From Halodesulfovibrio aestuarii DSM 17919 = ATCC 29578 (GTDB lineage: Bacteria > Desulfobacterota > Desulfovibrionia > Desulfovibrionales > Desulfovibrionaceae), in NCBI RefSeq assembly GCF_000384815.1, contig NZ_ARQF01000021.1:372001-436000 (forward strand): 64,000 nucleotides of DNA, given 5' to 3'. This document shows, piece after piece, positions 45,601 to 54,773 of the stretch (positions within the stretch are counted from its first letter, which is position 1; every line of letters begins with the position of its first letter). The notes under the pieces are model-generated. The model saw nothing but the letters and a program-made list of their open reading frames with translations. It searched no databases and was not told the origin of the DNA. Both the position numbers and the translations under genes were made by a program.

Positions 45601-45682
45601 CTTCGCAACAGTGCTTACATTAATTATTGTGCCAGTACTGTATACTATCTTTTTTAGGATCAAGCGAATTTCACAGCCTTAG
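42638..45682 (+). CDS. RND efflux transporter permease (AcrB/MexB superfamily)
   Basis: 1014 residues; 12 TM helices with two large periplasmic loops. TM4 carries the proton-relay Asp in LGMLVDNAIVVTE near 408. The motif F-x-GG-x-F pore region and the TM10-12 segment (LIIALTVPLSIIG, LSLSGMLIKNAVILIDQID) match HAE1/HAE3-type pumps. NEALK-type N-terminus is AELSIKKRAITQFI. It follows the adaptor by 10 bases. The proton-driven substrate is unknown. Confidence 0.92.
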   Translation: MNLAELSIKKRAITQFIVLLLFAAGAFSYFKMGKLEDPEFTLKTAIVVTQYAGASTIQVEEEVTDVLETAIQQMESLKHVRSMSRPGLSVVWVDIQESKHAQELPQIWDDLRKKMRDVAPSLPPGVNPSIIRDDFGDVYGVFLTVTSDGFSYAELKDQVDELRKELLLVKNVAKVEIWGAQQECIYVDISNSSLSERGIPPAAVFNALDKQNIVVDSGNINLGRERVRLAVNGEFNSVEAVGNLIVSHGASDKMVFLRDIANIRKGYVEPVSKQMRFNGKPSLGIAASTVSGGNVIEMGEAVKARIEELKEFLPIGMEISVVAMQSDLVQKSIDEFMLNLGAALLIVVALLFAFMGMRSGLLIGLGLLLTIATTFLIMRGLHVDLQRISLGALIIALGMLVDNAIVVTESMLIKLQLGKDRMQAAKETYSETAWPLLGATIVAALAFLPVYLADNNTGEFCESLFVVVGVSLLVSWVLAMTVSVLWCYIGLKVPANMQGKDPYAGVFFTIYKKILDFCIRFRWVTLAVMGILLVTAIVNFKYVDKTFFPESRRPQLIVDYWLPEGTNVEVVSDDLRKLEKTLLDYPTINDVASFIGGGGTRFYLSLEPEFMNSSYGQLILNVNHAENLDETIDFVQKQLDEKFLYAEPRVRRFPLGAAAKFKVEARFRGPDRTVLHTLAEQAKSIMRAEPTAKYVRDDWRQPVKVIEAEYSQARGLRVGVTREDVALAMKRGYDGVPMGVFREGNKLLPIILRPPENERHRVEDMRMLQVYNMNSTQGVPMGQLVSDVTTKWEESTIRRRDHQRTITVQCDPRVGTAETLRRKIKPAIESLTLPAGYTLEWGGDWDKSNESRFYVAKGLPVTFLAMALVVVMLFNAYRQPLIIALTVPLSIIGVTSGLLLTRQPFGFLALLGFLSLSGMLIKNAVILIDQIDVEIADGKEPYMAVLESSVSRIRPVLMAAMSTVLGMLPLVIDRFWASMAVTICFGLTFATVLTLIIVPVLYTIFFRIKRISQP

Positions 45683-45720
45683 AAGTGCTTCCCCCGTCGG
45701 TTATACCTAATAGAACGAAA

Positions 45721-45755
45721 AAAAAAGCCGCTCATATTTATGAGCGGCTTTTTTG
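45721..45755. terminator. Bidirectional terminator between RND and DAK2-DegV genes
   Basis: 15-bp perfect stem AAAAAAGCCGCTCAT/ATGAGCGGCTTTTTT with a 4-base loop. Confidence 0.93.
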
Positions 45756-45781
45756 GAGTGTGTTTTATCTAAATTTTGCAA

Positions 45782-47590
45782 CTAGTAATCGCATAATACT
45801 GATACGGCACATGCTCCCGGACCACTGTAGCAGCCGAGGACTGGAGCTGCCTGAAGCTCAAACTCAATATTAGAGTGAAATTCTTTTTTGATCATGTCAG
45901 CAAGCCGTTTTGCTTTTTCCGGTGCTTCAACATGAGTGATGGCAAAACGTAAATTTGTTTTGCCCATAACGCGCTTTTTAAGCAGATTTATCAGACGTGC
46001 TTCAGAATGGCGAACACCAAAACATTTTGCGACGATACCACATCGGCCTTCGTTTTTTGGTGCAAATTCGAGTATGGGTTTAATATTTAGCAGCTTGGCG
46101 ACAGTGCCTATATTTTTATTCAGGCGACCGCCTCTAACCGCGAAGTCTACTGTGTCCATTGCAACCAGTACGAAAACATTGTTACGCATGTCTTCTACAC
46201 GCTGAGCAATTTCTTTTGCGCCCTTGCCTTGTTGGGCAAGTTTTGCGGCTTCAAGAGTAATAAGGCCGAGGCCACCGGTCAGTGTGTATGTGTCAACAGC
46301 CTGTGGGTTATCAAGGATTGAAGCACCCATGTTTTTCGAAGACTGGAAAGTGCCGCTGTGAGCAGCCATTACGTGCAGTGCAACAACTTCTTCGTAATTT
46401 GCTTTAAGGTCTTCATAGAGTGCTTTGTAATGTCCCGGAGACGGCTGAGATGTTTTTACGGACTTGGAATCCGGAAGCATTTTATTAAATACTTCAGTAG
46501 AGATATCTACTTTGTCGAGCAGTTCGTTACCATCAATGAACAATTTAAGCGGTGCAACATGGATATCATATTTTTTTAACAGCTCATCCGGCAGATCACA
46601 TGTGGAGTCTGTGAGGATGCCGGTGCGTTGTTCTTTGGATGTAAGAAGATTTTTATGCTGCTCTAGCATGTCATCTTTCTTTTTGTGAGACACAACACCA
46701 TATTTTTCAGCGATCTGAAAAACGGTTTCAGGTTCATTAGTATGAACGTGTACGCGTACATTAGAAGGGGTGCCCGCGACGACAAGAGAGTCTCCTAGCA
46801 CACCAATTTCTTCACGCAGTGCCTCGCGGTCAATATTGTCACCGGAAATCATGCATTCAGTACAGAAAGAGAACGTGAGGCTGTCAACAGCAACACGGTC
46901 ATGCACCCCTTTTGAAGGCTCAGGGATGATGCTTTGTTCTTCCTGTCTGTTCAGGCTGCCGCGTTCGGTAAATTCAACAATACCTTCAAGCAGGTATACA
47001 AAGCCCAGAGCACCAGCATCAACTACATCAGCAGCTTTTAAGGAAGCAAGCATCTCTTTTGTTGAAAGAACAGAACGTTTTGCATGTTCAAGGGAATCAT
47101 ACAACAAGTCATGAAAGTTATTGTACTTGTGATGATTCGCGGAAAGATGTTCAGACCAGTCGCGAATAACCGTAAGGATAGTACCTTCTTTAGGTTCAGA
47201 TATCGCTTCAAGTGCACGCTGTGAGGCATTGGAGGCTGCATGAGAAAAATCTTTAAGCGTGACTCGCTGCAAGTCTTTTACACTTTCAGAAAAACCGCAA
47301 AGGAATTGGGCAAGAATAACACCGGAGTTACCACGAGCGCCAAGCAGGGCACTTTCCGCAATAATTTCACTCATTTTTCCTATGGACTGGTCAAGAGCGT
47401 TTGCAGACTTTTTAATAACATTGTCCATTGTCCCAGCCATATTGCTGCCGGTGTCTCCGTCTGGTACGGGGAAGACATTAATGTCATTGAGATGACCATG
47501 TTTTTCAATGAGACGCTTCGCTGCAGCGTTAACAACTCGTTTGAAGCGAATACCGTCTAAATATTGAATTCTTGTAGTTGATGACTTCAA
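45782..47590 (-). CDS. DAK2-DegV fusion protein (FakA-like kinase domain plus FakB-like fatty-acid-binding domain)
   Basis: 602 residues. The N-terminal DhaL/DAK2 domain (about 10-205) has the nucleotide/Mg motif PDGDTGSNM (43-51) and GARGNSGVI (about 85-93). A FakA-middle-like region follows, with a metal-type FCTEC (about 241-245) and SNVRVHVHT. The C-terminal DegV/EDD domain (about 322-602) begins GILTDSTCDLP. In Firmicutes, FakA (kinase) and FakB (acyl carrier) are separate proteins that phosphorylate fatty acids; here the DegV part replaces the FakA C-terminus. TTG start at 47590 with SD AAGGAG; an earlier TTG has none. Divergent from glpA. Confidence 0.8.
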   Translation of the reverse strand: MKSSTTRIQYLDGIRFKRVVNAAAKRLIEKHGHLNDINVFPVPDGDTGSNMAGTMDNVIKKSANALDQSIGKMSEIIAESALLGARGNSGVILAQFLCGFSESVKDLQRVTLKDFSHAASNASQRALEAISEPKEGTILTVIRDWSEHLSANHHKYNNFHDLLYDSLEHAKRSVLSTKEMLASLKAADVVDAGALGFVYLLEGIVEFTERGSLNRQEEQSIIPEPSKGVHDRVAVDSLTFSFCTECMISGDNIDREALREEIGVLGDSLVVAGTPSNVRVHVHTNEPETVFQIAEKYGVVSHKKKDDMLEQHKNLLTSKEQRTGILTDSTCDLPDELLKKYDIHVAPLKLFIDGNELLDKVDISTEVFNKMLPDSKSVKTSQPSPGHYKALYEDLKANYEEVVALHVMAAHSGTFQSSKNMGASILDNPQAVDTYTLTGGLGLITLEAAKLAQQGKGAKEIAQRVEDMRNNVFVLVAMDTVDFAVRGGRLNKNIGTVAKLLNIKPILEFAPKNEGRCGIVAKCFGVRHSEARLINLLKKRVMGKTNLRFAITHVEAPEKAKRLADMIKKEFHSNIEFELQAAPVLGCYSGPGACAVSVLCDY

Positions 47591-47995
47591 GCTTATCTCC
47601 TTAAGCGGCTTTATAAAAAGCGCATTAGCCAAACCCCTATAATTGAGAAACGCTGTTTAAGCAAGGTGAACAGTGTTCGCGGGTTTGAAAAATGGTTTTT
47701 ATTGTTCCGAATTGTCTTGAGATATGGGGGGAGTCATGGCTGGACATTATATGGCCAATTGCATACATATAGGCGGTACTAGTCGAGGAGTGTTTTCTAC
47801 TGTTTTTCAGACTAGCTTATTGTTCTGTAAAACATTTTTACGCTGTCTTATATTTTTGAGAGTTAGACTAGTATTAATGTGAGACTGCACGGTAGACAAT
47901 ACTATTTGTGCCGTCAGTCGGCAAAGGGTAAAGCTCTTTGCGGTGGTTTTGTTTATTGATAATTGTTTAGTGATACATGATGTCTGGAGGTTTTT
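47591..47995. other. 405-base divergent region upstream of glpA
   Basis: Between the divergent DAK2-DegV and glpA genes. It must hold promoters for both, but no consensus element stands out and no regulator gene is present. No ORF with an SD is seen. Confidence 0.45.
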
Positions 47996-49540
47996 TTGCA
48001 GACTCAAGTACTTATTATCGGTGCAGGTGCAACAGGTACCGGTATTTTTAGGGACTTAGCCCTCAGGGGCGTAGAATGTATGCTTATTGAGCAGCGTGAC
48101 GTGAATGCCGGTGCTTCCGGCGGTAACCACGGTTTGCTTCACAGTGGTGCCCGTTATGTAGCCACTGACCCTCATTCTGCAAATGAGTGTAAGGTTGAAG
48201 GGGACATCATCAAAGAATTTGCCCCTCACTGCGTTGAAAATACAGGCGGTTTGTTTGTAGCAGTGAAAGGCGATGATGATGAGTATATCAAACAGTTCCC
48301 GATTAATTGTAAGAACGCTGGAGTACCATGCAGGGAAGTTAGCCCTGAAGAAGCGTTGGAACTCGAGCCTAACCTTAACCCTGATGTGATTGCAGCTTAT
48401 GAAGTTGAAGACGCATCAATCGATCCGTTTAAGCTTTCTTTGGAAAACGTTGCAGACGCTGAAACACACGGGGGTGTGTACAAGCGTTACATGAAATTGC
48501 TTGGTTTTAACAAAGAGGGTGGAAAAATTACCGGTGCCCGCGTGGTGAATACCCGTACCGGTGAAGAGTCTGTCATCGAAGCAGAGCAATATGTAAACGC
48601 AACCGGAGCATGGGCTTCTCACGTCGCTGAAATGGCAGGTGCAAACATTCGCATGACATTTGCGAAAGGCAGCCTGCTTGTAACCCTTTCTCGACTGAAC
48701 CATCGTGTAATTAACCGACTGCGTCCTCCGGGAGACGGCGACATTCTCGTTCCTGGCGGCACTGTTTCTGTATTAGGTACCACTTCTGTTCGTGTTGAAG
48801 ATCTTGATAACGTGGCTCCGTCCATTGAAGAGATTAATCGCAACATCGATCAGGGCGCCCAGATGGTACCTGCTTTAGATACCTGCCGTTACGTTCGTGC
48901 ATATGCTGGTGTCCGCCCGCTTGTGCAGCTTGGTGAAGCTTCCAGTGACCGCGCTGCAAGCCGTGGCTTCGCACTGATTGGTCATGAAGATGAACAGCTC
49001 GATAACTTTATCACCATTACCGGTGGTAAGCTTACTACCTACCGCCTTATGGCAGAACGCTGTGCTGATCTTGTCTGTAAACGACTTAAGGTTGATGCAC
49101 CGTGTCTTACCCGAGGCAGTGTCCTTTCTGATTATGTTCAGACTGAATGGGCGGAGCCTTCCATTCTCACAAAGCGTGAGTGGATGCGTCGCCACAATTC
49201 AGATGACTATCTCCTTTGTGAATGTGAAATTGTACCTAAGAGCGCCGTTGACGCTATCCTTGATTCCTTTGGGCCAGACGAGAAGCCGCGTATTCAGGCG
49301 GTTGGTCTGCGTAGCCGCGTGGGTAAAGGGTCTTGTCAGGGAGCATTCTGTGGTGCCCGTATTGCTGCTCATATGTATGACCGCGGTCTTTTTGAAGGCA
49401 GCGAAGGCGTAGACAGCATGCGTGATTTCCTTTCCAAACGCTGGAAAGGGCAACGTCCTATTCTTTGGGATGCGCAGTTCAATCAGGCAGAACTTAAAGA
49501 AGCACTGTATTTCGGTCTTCTGAATCTGGAAATGGATTAG
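47996..49540 (+). CDS. glpA: Anaerobic glycerol-3-phosphate dehydrogenase, subunit A
   Basis: FAD-dependent oxidation of glycerol 3-phosphate to dihydroxyacetone phosphate. 514 residues. FAD-binding LIIGAGATGTGI near 6-17, ASGGNHGLLHSGARY near 38-53, and a C-terminal BFD-like [2Fe-2S] region with Cys in LCECE (near 405) and GSCQGAFC (near 447-454), typical of GlpA and absent from aerobic GlpD. TTG start with SD GGAGG five bases upstream. First of glpABK. Confidence 0.92.
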   Translation: MQTQVLIIGAGATGTGIFRDLALRGVECMLIEQRDVNAGASGGNHGLLHSGARYVATDPHSANECKVEGDIIKEFAPHCVENTGGLFVAVKGDDDEYIKQFPINCKNAGVPCREVSPEEALELEPNLNPDVIAAYEVEDASIDPFKLSLENVADAETHGGVYKRYMKLLGFNKEGGKITGARVVNTRTGEESVIEAEQYVNATGAWASHVAEMAGANIRMTFAKGSLLVTLSRLNHRVINRLRPPGDGDILVPGGTVSVLGTTSVRVEDLDNVAPSIEEINRNIDQGAQMVPALDTCRYVRAYAGVRPLVQLGEASSDRAASRGFALIGHEDEQLDNFITITGGKLTTYRLMAERCADLVCKRLKVDAPCLTRGSVLSDYVQTEWAEPSILTKREWMRRHNSDDYLLCECEIVPKSAVDAILDSFGPDEKPRIQAVGLRSRVGKGSCQGAFCGARIAAHMYDRGLFEGSEGVDSMRDFLSKRWKGQRPILWDAQFNQAELKEALYFGLLNLEMD

Positions 49541-49548
49541 AGGGTGAT

Positions 49549-50832
49549 ATGAGCAACTTGCCAGTCACTGAACGTGATCTTTTTGTAGTAGGTACCGGTA
49601 TTGCTGGAATGTCCGCTGCTGTTTACGCAGCAAAGCGCGGACTGTCTGTTTCGCAGGCAGGCAGCACCGGTGAAATCGTGTTTTCCAGCGGCTTATTTGA
49701 TGTGATGGCCGTTCATCCTGTGGCGGAAAAAAAGCTTTGGGAAAATCCTTGGGAAGCAATGGCGGCAGTTTCTGCTGATATGCCTAATCATCCTTACGCG
49801 CATGTGTCCCGTGAAGATGTGGAAAAAGCATATGGCGAACTGTTCGACTTTCTTTCTGAATTCGGTCTTGAGTACCGTATGGAGAAAGACGCTAATAGCA
49901 AGGTTCTTACCCCAATCGGCACAGAAAAAACCACATGGGCTGTTCCAGCTACTATGTGGGCAGGTGTAGAAGCTTTCAAAAACAATGCTCCGGCTTTGTT
50001 GATTGACTTTGAAGGCCTTCGTGAATTCAGCGCAAAACAGGTTGCCACCACTATTGGTGAGAAGTGGTCTAACCTGAAAACAATGCGTCTTGAGTTCCCG
50101 GACTCTGCATCTATGAAGCCTATTCTTACCGGTATCATGGCACAGTCCATGGAACTTAAAGAAACCCGCGAAAAACTGTACGCTCTTATTAAGCCTCACC
50201 TTAACGGTGTAGAGGCTGTTGGTGTACCTGCTATTCTGGGTATCTATACTACAGGTGAGATTCTGGAAGAAATGGAAAAAGAGCTTGGCGTAAAAGTTTT
50301 CGAACTCCCGACGTTACCGGCTTCGGTTCCGGGTATGCGCTTAAAGAGCCTTTTTGAAGGAAGAATTAGTACCTTAGGTGTTGATTTAAAGTTACAACAT
50401 AAGGTATTTTCCATAACCCCACTCGACGATGGTCGCTATGAAGTGACCTTCGGTGTACAAGCGCCAACGGAAAAAGTAGTTGCCAAAGGCGTTGTGCTTG
50501 CCACCGGTCGTTTCCTCGGCGGCGGACTGTACGCTGACAGACATCACATTGTGGAGACTGTGATGGGGCTGCCAGTATCTCAGCCAGCTGATCGTGAAGA
50601 GTGGCATCGTACAGACCTTCTTGATCCTCGCGGACATAAAGTTAGTTCCGCAGGAGTTGAGGTCGATTCTTCATTCCGCCCAGTTGATGAAAACGGAAAA
50701 GTTGTACATGAGCGTGTATACGCTGTCGGCTCTCTGTTAGCTCATCAGGATTGGATGCGAATGAAGTGTGGAACTGGCATTGCGGTTGCTAGTTCGCTTC
50801 GTGCTGTTGAAGCATTTGTAGCTCAGCAGTAG
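49549..50832 (+). CDS. glpB: Anaerobic glycerol-3-phosphate dehydrogenase, subunit B
   Basis: 427 residues, FAD/FMN-binding partner of GlpA. The N-terminus FVVGTGIAGMSAAVYAAKRG is a dinucleotide-binding fold and TGRFLGGGLYADRH near 321 a family motif. It starts 8 bases after glpA. No glpC membrane anchor follows, unlike E. coli glpABC; electrons may pass to another carrier or a distant GlpC. Confidence 0.88.
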   Translation: MSNLPVTERDLFVVGTGIAGMSAAVYAAKRGLSVSQAGSTGEIVFSSGLFDVMAVHPVAEKKLWENPWEAMAAVSADMPNHPYAHVSREDVEKAYGELFDFLSEFGLEYRMEKDANSKVLTPIGTEKTTWAVPATMWAGVEAFKNNAPALLIDFEGLREFSAKQVATTIGEKWSNLKTMRLEFPDSASMKPILTGIMAQSMELKETREKLYALIKPHLNGVEAVGVPAILGIYTTGEILEEMEKELGVKVFELPTLPASVPGMRLKSLFEGRISTLGVDLKLQHKVFSITPLDDGRYEVTFGVQAPTEKVVAKGVVLATGRFLGGGLYADRHHIVETVMGLPVSQPADREEWHRTDLLDPRGHKVSSAGVEVDSSFRPVDENGKVVHERVYAVGSLLAHQDWMRMKCGTGIAVASSLRAVEAFVAQQ

Positions 50833-50894
50833 GCTTACTGTTTAAGTATTAATCAGTATTATTGTTAGCCTTACCCTAAAAGTGGAGGATCACT

Positions 50895-52406
50895 ATGTCT
50901 AAGTACATTGGCGCTGTTGACCAGGGAACTACTAGCTCACGTTTCATTATTTTTGATAAAAAAGGCCGTATTGTCGGCATGGATCAGAAAGAACATGAGC
51001 AGATTTTCCCTAAACCAGGCTGGGTAGAGCATAACCCGATGGAAATTTGGGCAAATACTCAGGAAGTTATTAAAGGCGCTTTAAAGAAATCCGGCATTAG
51101 CGGTTCTGATATCGCTGCGATTGGTATTACTAACCAGCGTGAAACTACTGTTATCTGGGATCGACAAACTGGTAAGCCATACTACAACGCAATCGTTTGG
51201 CAGTGCACCCGTACTGACAAGATTTGCAAAGAATTGATGGCTGAAGGTGGACAGGATCGTTTCCGTGAAAAAACCGGTCTCCCGATTGCTACTTACTTCT
51301 CTGGTCCTAAAATGAAATGGATCATGGATAATGTACCGGGCGTGAGAGCTGCTGCACGTAAAGGCGATGCTCTTATCGGCACCATGGAAACCTGGATTAT
51401 CTGGAACCTTACTGGCGGCGCAAAAGGCGGCGCACATGTAACTGACGTATCCAACGCTTCCCGTACTATGCTTATGGACCTTGCTAGTCTCGAATGGGAT
51501 AAAGAAATCCTTGAGATCATGGATGTTCCTGAGGCAGCTCTTCCTCGTATCGTATCTTCTTCTGACGATGATACTTGGGGTACTACTGAAGAACATGGTC
51601 CTCTCGGCGCACGCGTTCCTGTGTGTGGCGCGTTAGGTGACCAGCAGGCAGCGCTTGTTGGACAGGCTTGCTTTGATACTGGTGAAGCGAAAAATACCTA
51701 CGGTACTGGTTGCTTTATGCTTCTTAATACCGGCACAAAGCCTATCCAATCCAAACAGGGTCTTCTTACTACCGTTGGCTACAAATTCGGTAAGGAAGAA
51801 ACCGTGTATTGTCTGGAAGGCTCCATTGCAATCGCAGGTGCTCTTATTCAGTGGCTGCGTGATAACCTTAACCTCATTAATTCAGCACCTGAAGTTGAAG
51901 AACTTGCTAAGTCTGTGGAAGACAATGGCGACGTTTATGTTGTCCCTGCATTCCAGGGCTTGTTTGCTCCGTACTGGCGCTCCGACGCTCGCGGCGTAAT
52001 CGCAGGTCTTACCCGTTTCGCGAACAAAGGTCATATTGCACGTGCTTGTCTTGAGTCTGTTGCATATCAGACCCGTGACGTTCTCGAAGCAATGAACAAA
52101 GATTCCGGTGTTGATCTTACTACCCTCAAAGTTGATGGTGGTATGGTAATGAACGAACTGCTTATGCAGTTCCAGTCTGATTGTCTGTGCGTACCTGTTA
52201 TCCGTCCTCAGGTTACAGAAACAACTTGCCTTGGTGCTGCATACGCTGCAGGCCTTGCAGTAGGTTACTGGTCCGGTATTGAAGACCTTCGCTCTAACTG
52301 GGCTGTCGACAAAACATGGGAACCACAATTCAGCAAAGAAGAACGTGAAAAAGGTTATGCTGGTTGGAAGAAAGCGATTACGCGTACTTTTGACTGGGTT
52401 GAATAG
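50895..52406 (+). CDS. glpK: Glycerol kinase
   Basis: ATP-dependent phosphorylation of glycerol to glycerol 3-phosphate, feeding GlpAB. 503 residues, normal length. [16 protein letters not shown] (5-20), [11 protein letters not shown] near 42-52, and the FGGY segment [13 protein letters not shown] with [11 protein letters not shown] are diagnostic. SD GGAGG precedes ATG. No glpF facilitator is adjacent. Confidence 0.96.
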   Translation: MSKYIGAVDQGTTSSRFIIFDKKGRIVGMDQKEHEQIFPKPGWVEHNPMEIWANTQEVIKGALKKSGISGSDIAAIGITNQRETTVIWDRQTGKPYYNAIVWQCTRTDKICKELMAEGGQDRFREKTGLPIATYFSGPKMKWIMDNVPGVRAAARKGDALIGTMETWIIWNLTGGAKGGAHVTDVSNASRTMLMDLASLEWDKEILEIMDVPEAALPRIVSSSDDDTWGTTEEHGPLGARVPVCGALGDQQAALVGQACFDTGEAKNTYGTGCFMLLNTGTKPIQSKQGLLTTVGYKFGKEETVYCLEGSIAIAGALIQWLRDNLNLINSAPEVEELAKSVEDNGDVYVVPAFQGLFAPYWRSDARGVIAGLTRFANKGHIARACLESVAYQTRDVLEAMNKDSGVDLTTLKVDGGMVMNELLMQFQSDCLCVPVIRPQVTETTCLGAAYAAGLAVGYWSGIEDLRSNWAVDKTWEPQFSKEEREKGYAGWKKAITRTFDWVE

Positions 52407-52430
52407 TCCTTATTCACCATTCGTAATTTT

Positions 52431-52466
52431 AAGCGCACAGGGCACAGCCCTGTGCGCTTTTTTATG
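52431..52466 (+). terminator. Terminator of glpABK
   Basis: 13-bp stem AAGCGCACAGGGC/GCCCTGTGCGCTT, loop ACA, then T residues. Confidence 0.92.
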
Positions 52467-52538
52467 TTCTGCAAGAGAGGTAATAACAGAATTAATCCTT
52501 CTGCGTGGTAGAGTAAGTAGTAAAGCAGGAGGCGCAAA

Positions 52539-53069
52539 ATGGGCTTATTGGATGGAAAAAAAGTATTAATGTTTGTAGGAAATCTTTTCGAAGACCTTGA
52601 GCTCATGTATCCTAAGTTGCGTCTTATAGAAGAAGGCGCAGCAGTGGTTCTTGCTGGGGTAGATACAAACACGGTATACAAGGGGTATCATGGATACCCA
52701 GCAAAGGCAGATATTTTACTTTCAGATGTGAATCCAGATAATTTTGATATTCTGGTTATTGCGGGTGGCTTTGCCCCGGATAAATTACGCCGTAATATGG
52801 ATGTAAAAAATATTACCCGGGCAATGCATCAGCAAGGAAAAACCATTGCGTTTATTTGCCATGCAGGTTGGATTCCAATCTCTGCCGGTATTGTAAAGGG
52901 ATACACGTGCACCTCTACACGCGGTATTACGGATGACCTTGAAAATGCCGGAGCTAAGTGGGTAAATGAACCTGTTGTTGTGGATCGAAATCTCATCAGC
53001 AGTAGAGTACCGGATGATCTTCCAGCTTTTTGCAGAGCGATTATTCAGCTTGAAAGCAATAAGAGTTAG
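52539..53069 (+). CDS. DJ-1/PfpI-family protein
   Basis: 176 residues. The nucleophile elbow AFICHAGW (near 103-110) supplies Cys-His, and the conserved Glu is in FEDLEL near 18-23. The ILVIAGGFAPDKLR segment matches the PfpI/YhbO group, described as glyoxalase/deglycase or protease-like stress proteins. A single gene between two terminators, with SD AGGAGG. Confidence 0.9.
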   Translation: MGLLDGKKVLMFVGNLFEDLELMYPKLRLIEEGAAVVLAGVDTNTVYKGYHGYPAKADILLSDVNPDNFDILVIAGGFAPDKLRRNMDVKNITRAMHQQGKTIAFICHAGWIPISAGIVKGYTCTSTRGITDDLENAGAKWVNEPVVVDRNLISSRVPDDLPAFCRAIIQLESNKS

Positions 53070-53075
53070 CGAAAT

Positions 53076-53116
53076 AAAAAAGCCCCTGTGACACATGTTC
53101 ACAGGGGCTTTTTTTA
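53076..53116. terminator. Bidirectional terminator, DJ-1 and MFS genes
   Basis: 16-bp stem AAAAAAGCCCCTGTGA/TCACAGGGGCTTTTTT, 7-base loop. Confidence 0.93.
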
Positions 53117-53163
53117 TTGTGGTGTTTTGTCGCTACGGCAAAGCACAGGTTCATACCGTAGTA

Positions 53164-54336
53164 TTAGTTTTCTGTTTGATCGTCTGAAGGACAGTTCAAT
53201 GCCAGAACAAACATTGCTACCCCAATAGATATTGCTGTGTAAAAGACGGCAGATATTCCGCCTAAAAGAAGAGGGATAGAAAATAGTGGTGGCCCTATGG
53301 TTTGTGCAATTCGGAGTACGGTGCCGTTTACAGCCATTACCGCGGCGCGTTTTTCAATAGTTGCGATGCCGGTAAGCTTTGCAGCGAGGTTCGGGAAAGA
53401 TAAGCCTTGTCCCATGCCGAAGAAGCTAATTGGAATGGCTAGGAGCCAGAATGTATGAGGAATAGGCATTGTTACCATTGCTGCGCAGAAAAAAATTGCA
53501 GCGAAGCACAACATAGTGCGTACAGATACAGTCTTACGTAAGCGTCCCAACTGTGATGCTGCAGCCCCTGTGAATAGTGAAGAAATTCCGAACAGGAAAC
53601 CGATGCGGGATGGGCTTGCATGAAATACCGTATCCGAAAGTATCGGTACATATGTGATGATAGGGCCGTAGAGGATTGTGAAGGTGCAAAGCGTCATTCC
53701 AAAGAGGATTAGCGCTTCTTTTGAAGAAACAATCAGTGCAGTCTTTTTTAAATAGCTGGCGACAGTCTCGTTTGATTTTGGATTCGGGATATCTAAATAT
53801 ATGGCGCACAAGGCCGCAAGCGGGAGGGCTAATATTGGGAGCATGAAAGGGTATTGCCAGCCGATTTCACCAAGCAGTCCACCAATGAAAGGAAAAATTG
53901 CAGTGCCGAGACTGAGCACCGTAGCGCTGTAGCCCATTACTTCGAGGCGTTTTTTCCCGGAGTACAGATCACCTACAATGGTTCCGTAGAGCAGGCTGAT
54001 CGGCGCCACCCCTATGCCCTGCAACACTCGAAGGAAAAGAATGGTCTTGAAGTTTGTAGTTAATGAACAAGAAAAACCTGCAAGTCCAAAGATAATGAGT
54101 GCCGGAATGAGTACCGGTTTTCTGCCATATCTGTCTGCGATAATTCCGGCGAATGGTGTAAGAAAAATACCGGGAAGAGTGAAACTTGTGAGGATTAATC
54201 CAATTTTTTCTGCCGGTATGTGTAAGGAACGGCCAGCACTAGGTAATACGGGAAGGATGCTTGAAACACCCATAACAACAAAGAGGGTGATGCCGAAGAT
54301 TAAGAGTAAGTTTTTGTCTTTAAGGGGGAAGTTCAT
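53164..54336 (-). CDS. MFS transporter (DHA1/multidrug-type)
   Basis: 390 residues with about 12 TM helices. MFS motif A GIIADRYGRKP lies near 64-74 after TM2, and the antiporter-type motif C region GTAIFPFIGGLLGEIGW lies near TM5. This pattern fits a proton-coupled drug or metabolite exporter. The start has only a weak SD. The substrate is unknown and no regulator is adjacent. Confidence 0.85.
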   Translation of the reverse strand: MNFPLKDKNLLLIFGITLFVVMGVSSILPVLPSAGRSLHIPAEKIGLILTSFTLPGIFLTPFAGIIADRYGRKPVLIPALIIFGLAGFSCSLTTNFKTILFLRVLQGIGVAPISLLYGTIVGDLYSGKKRLEVMGYSATVLSLGTAIFPFIGGLLGEIGWQYPFMLPILALPLAALCAIYLDIPNPKSNETVASYLKKTALIVSSKEALILFGMTLCTFTILYGPIITYVPILSDTVFHASPSRIGFLFGISSLFTGAAASQLGRLRKTVSVRTMLCFAAIFFCAAMVTMPIPHTFWLLAIPISFFGMGQGLSFPNLAAKLTGIATIEKRAAVMAVNGTVLRIAQTIGPPLFSIPLLLGGISAVFYTAISIGVAMFVLALNCPSDDQTEN

Positions 54337-54536
54337 GCAGTGCTCGTGGGTGAAAAATAATTAATGCAGGACTTGTTTAGTTCTTGGCATGCATAAGGTC
54401 AAGGAACACTGCCGGGGAGGGGGGATCCTTTTGTTATCAACGCTGGTTCATATCTATGGTTTTCGTTTTAGAGTTGCATCCAAGATTGTTCCTATATACT
54501 GTAGGATATGGGAGGGGGGACAGAGGAGTTATTTTT

Positions 54537-54689
54537 ATGGAAAAAAAGGTTCGATGCCCCTATTGTAATAAGGTATTTCGATGCAGGATCCGAGCTATTA
54601 GCGGAGAGGGACGTGTTATCGATATAACCTGCCCTTATTGCAAAGAAAAGTTGATATTGAAATCGGATATGGTCTTAAGTGAAAAATAG
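54537..54689 (+). CDS. 50-residue zinc-ribbon protein
   Basis: A short protein with two CPYC knuckles (CPYCNKVF near 8-15 and CPYCKEKL near 35-42), the pattern of a four-Cys zinc ribbon. SD GAGGAG lies 8 bases before ATG; the reading frame is open further upstream but that part has no SD. Divergent from the MFS gene. Function not recognised; it may bind nucleic acid or a protein partner. Confidence 0.72.
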   Translation: MEKKVRCPYCNKVFRCRIRAISGEGRVIDITCPYCKEKLILKSDMVLSEK

Positions 54690-54715
54690 TTCATTTTATT
54701 ATTTAGTTTTTGTGT

Positions 54716-54757
54716 AAACAAAACGCCTCTGGAAGCGCTTCCAGAGGCGTTTTGTTT
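54716..54757. terminator. 42-base palindrome, bidirectional terminator
   Basis: A perfect palindrome with two 21-base arms and no loop gap, centred between 54736 and 54737 (core GCCTCTGGAAGC/GCTTCCAGAGGC), between converging genes, with T-rich tails on both strands. Confidence 0.9.
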
Positions 54758-54773
54758 GGTATCCCCAGTGCGT

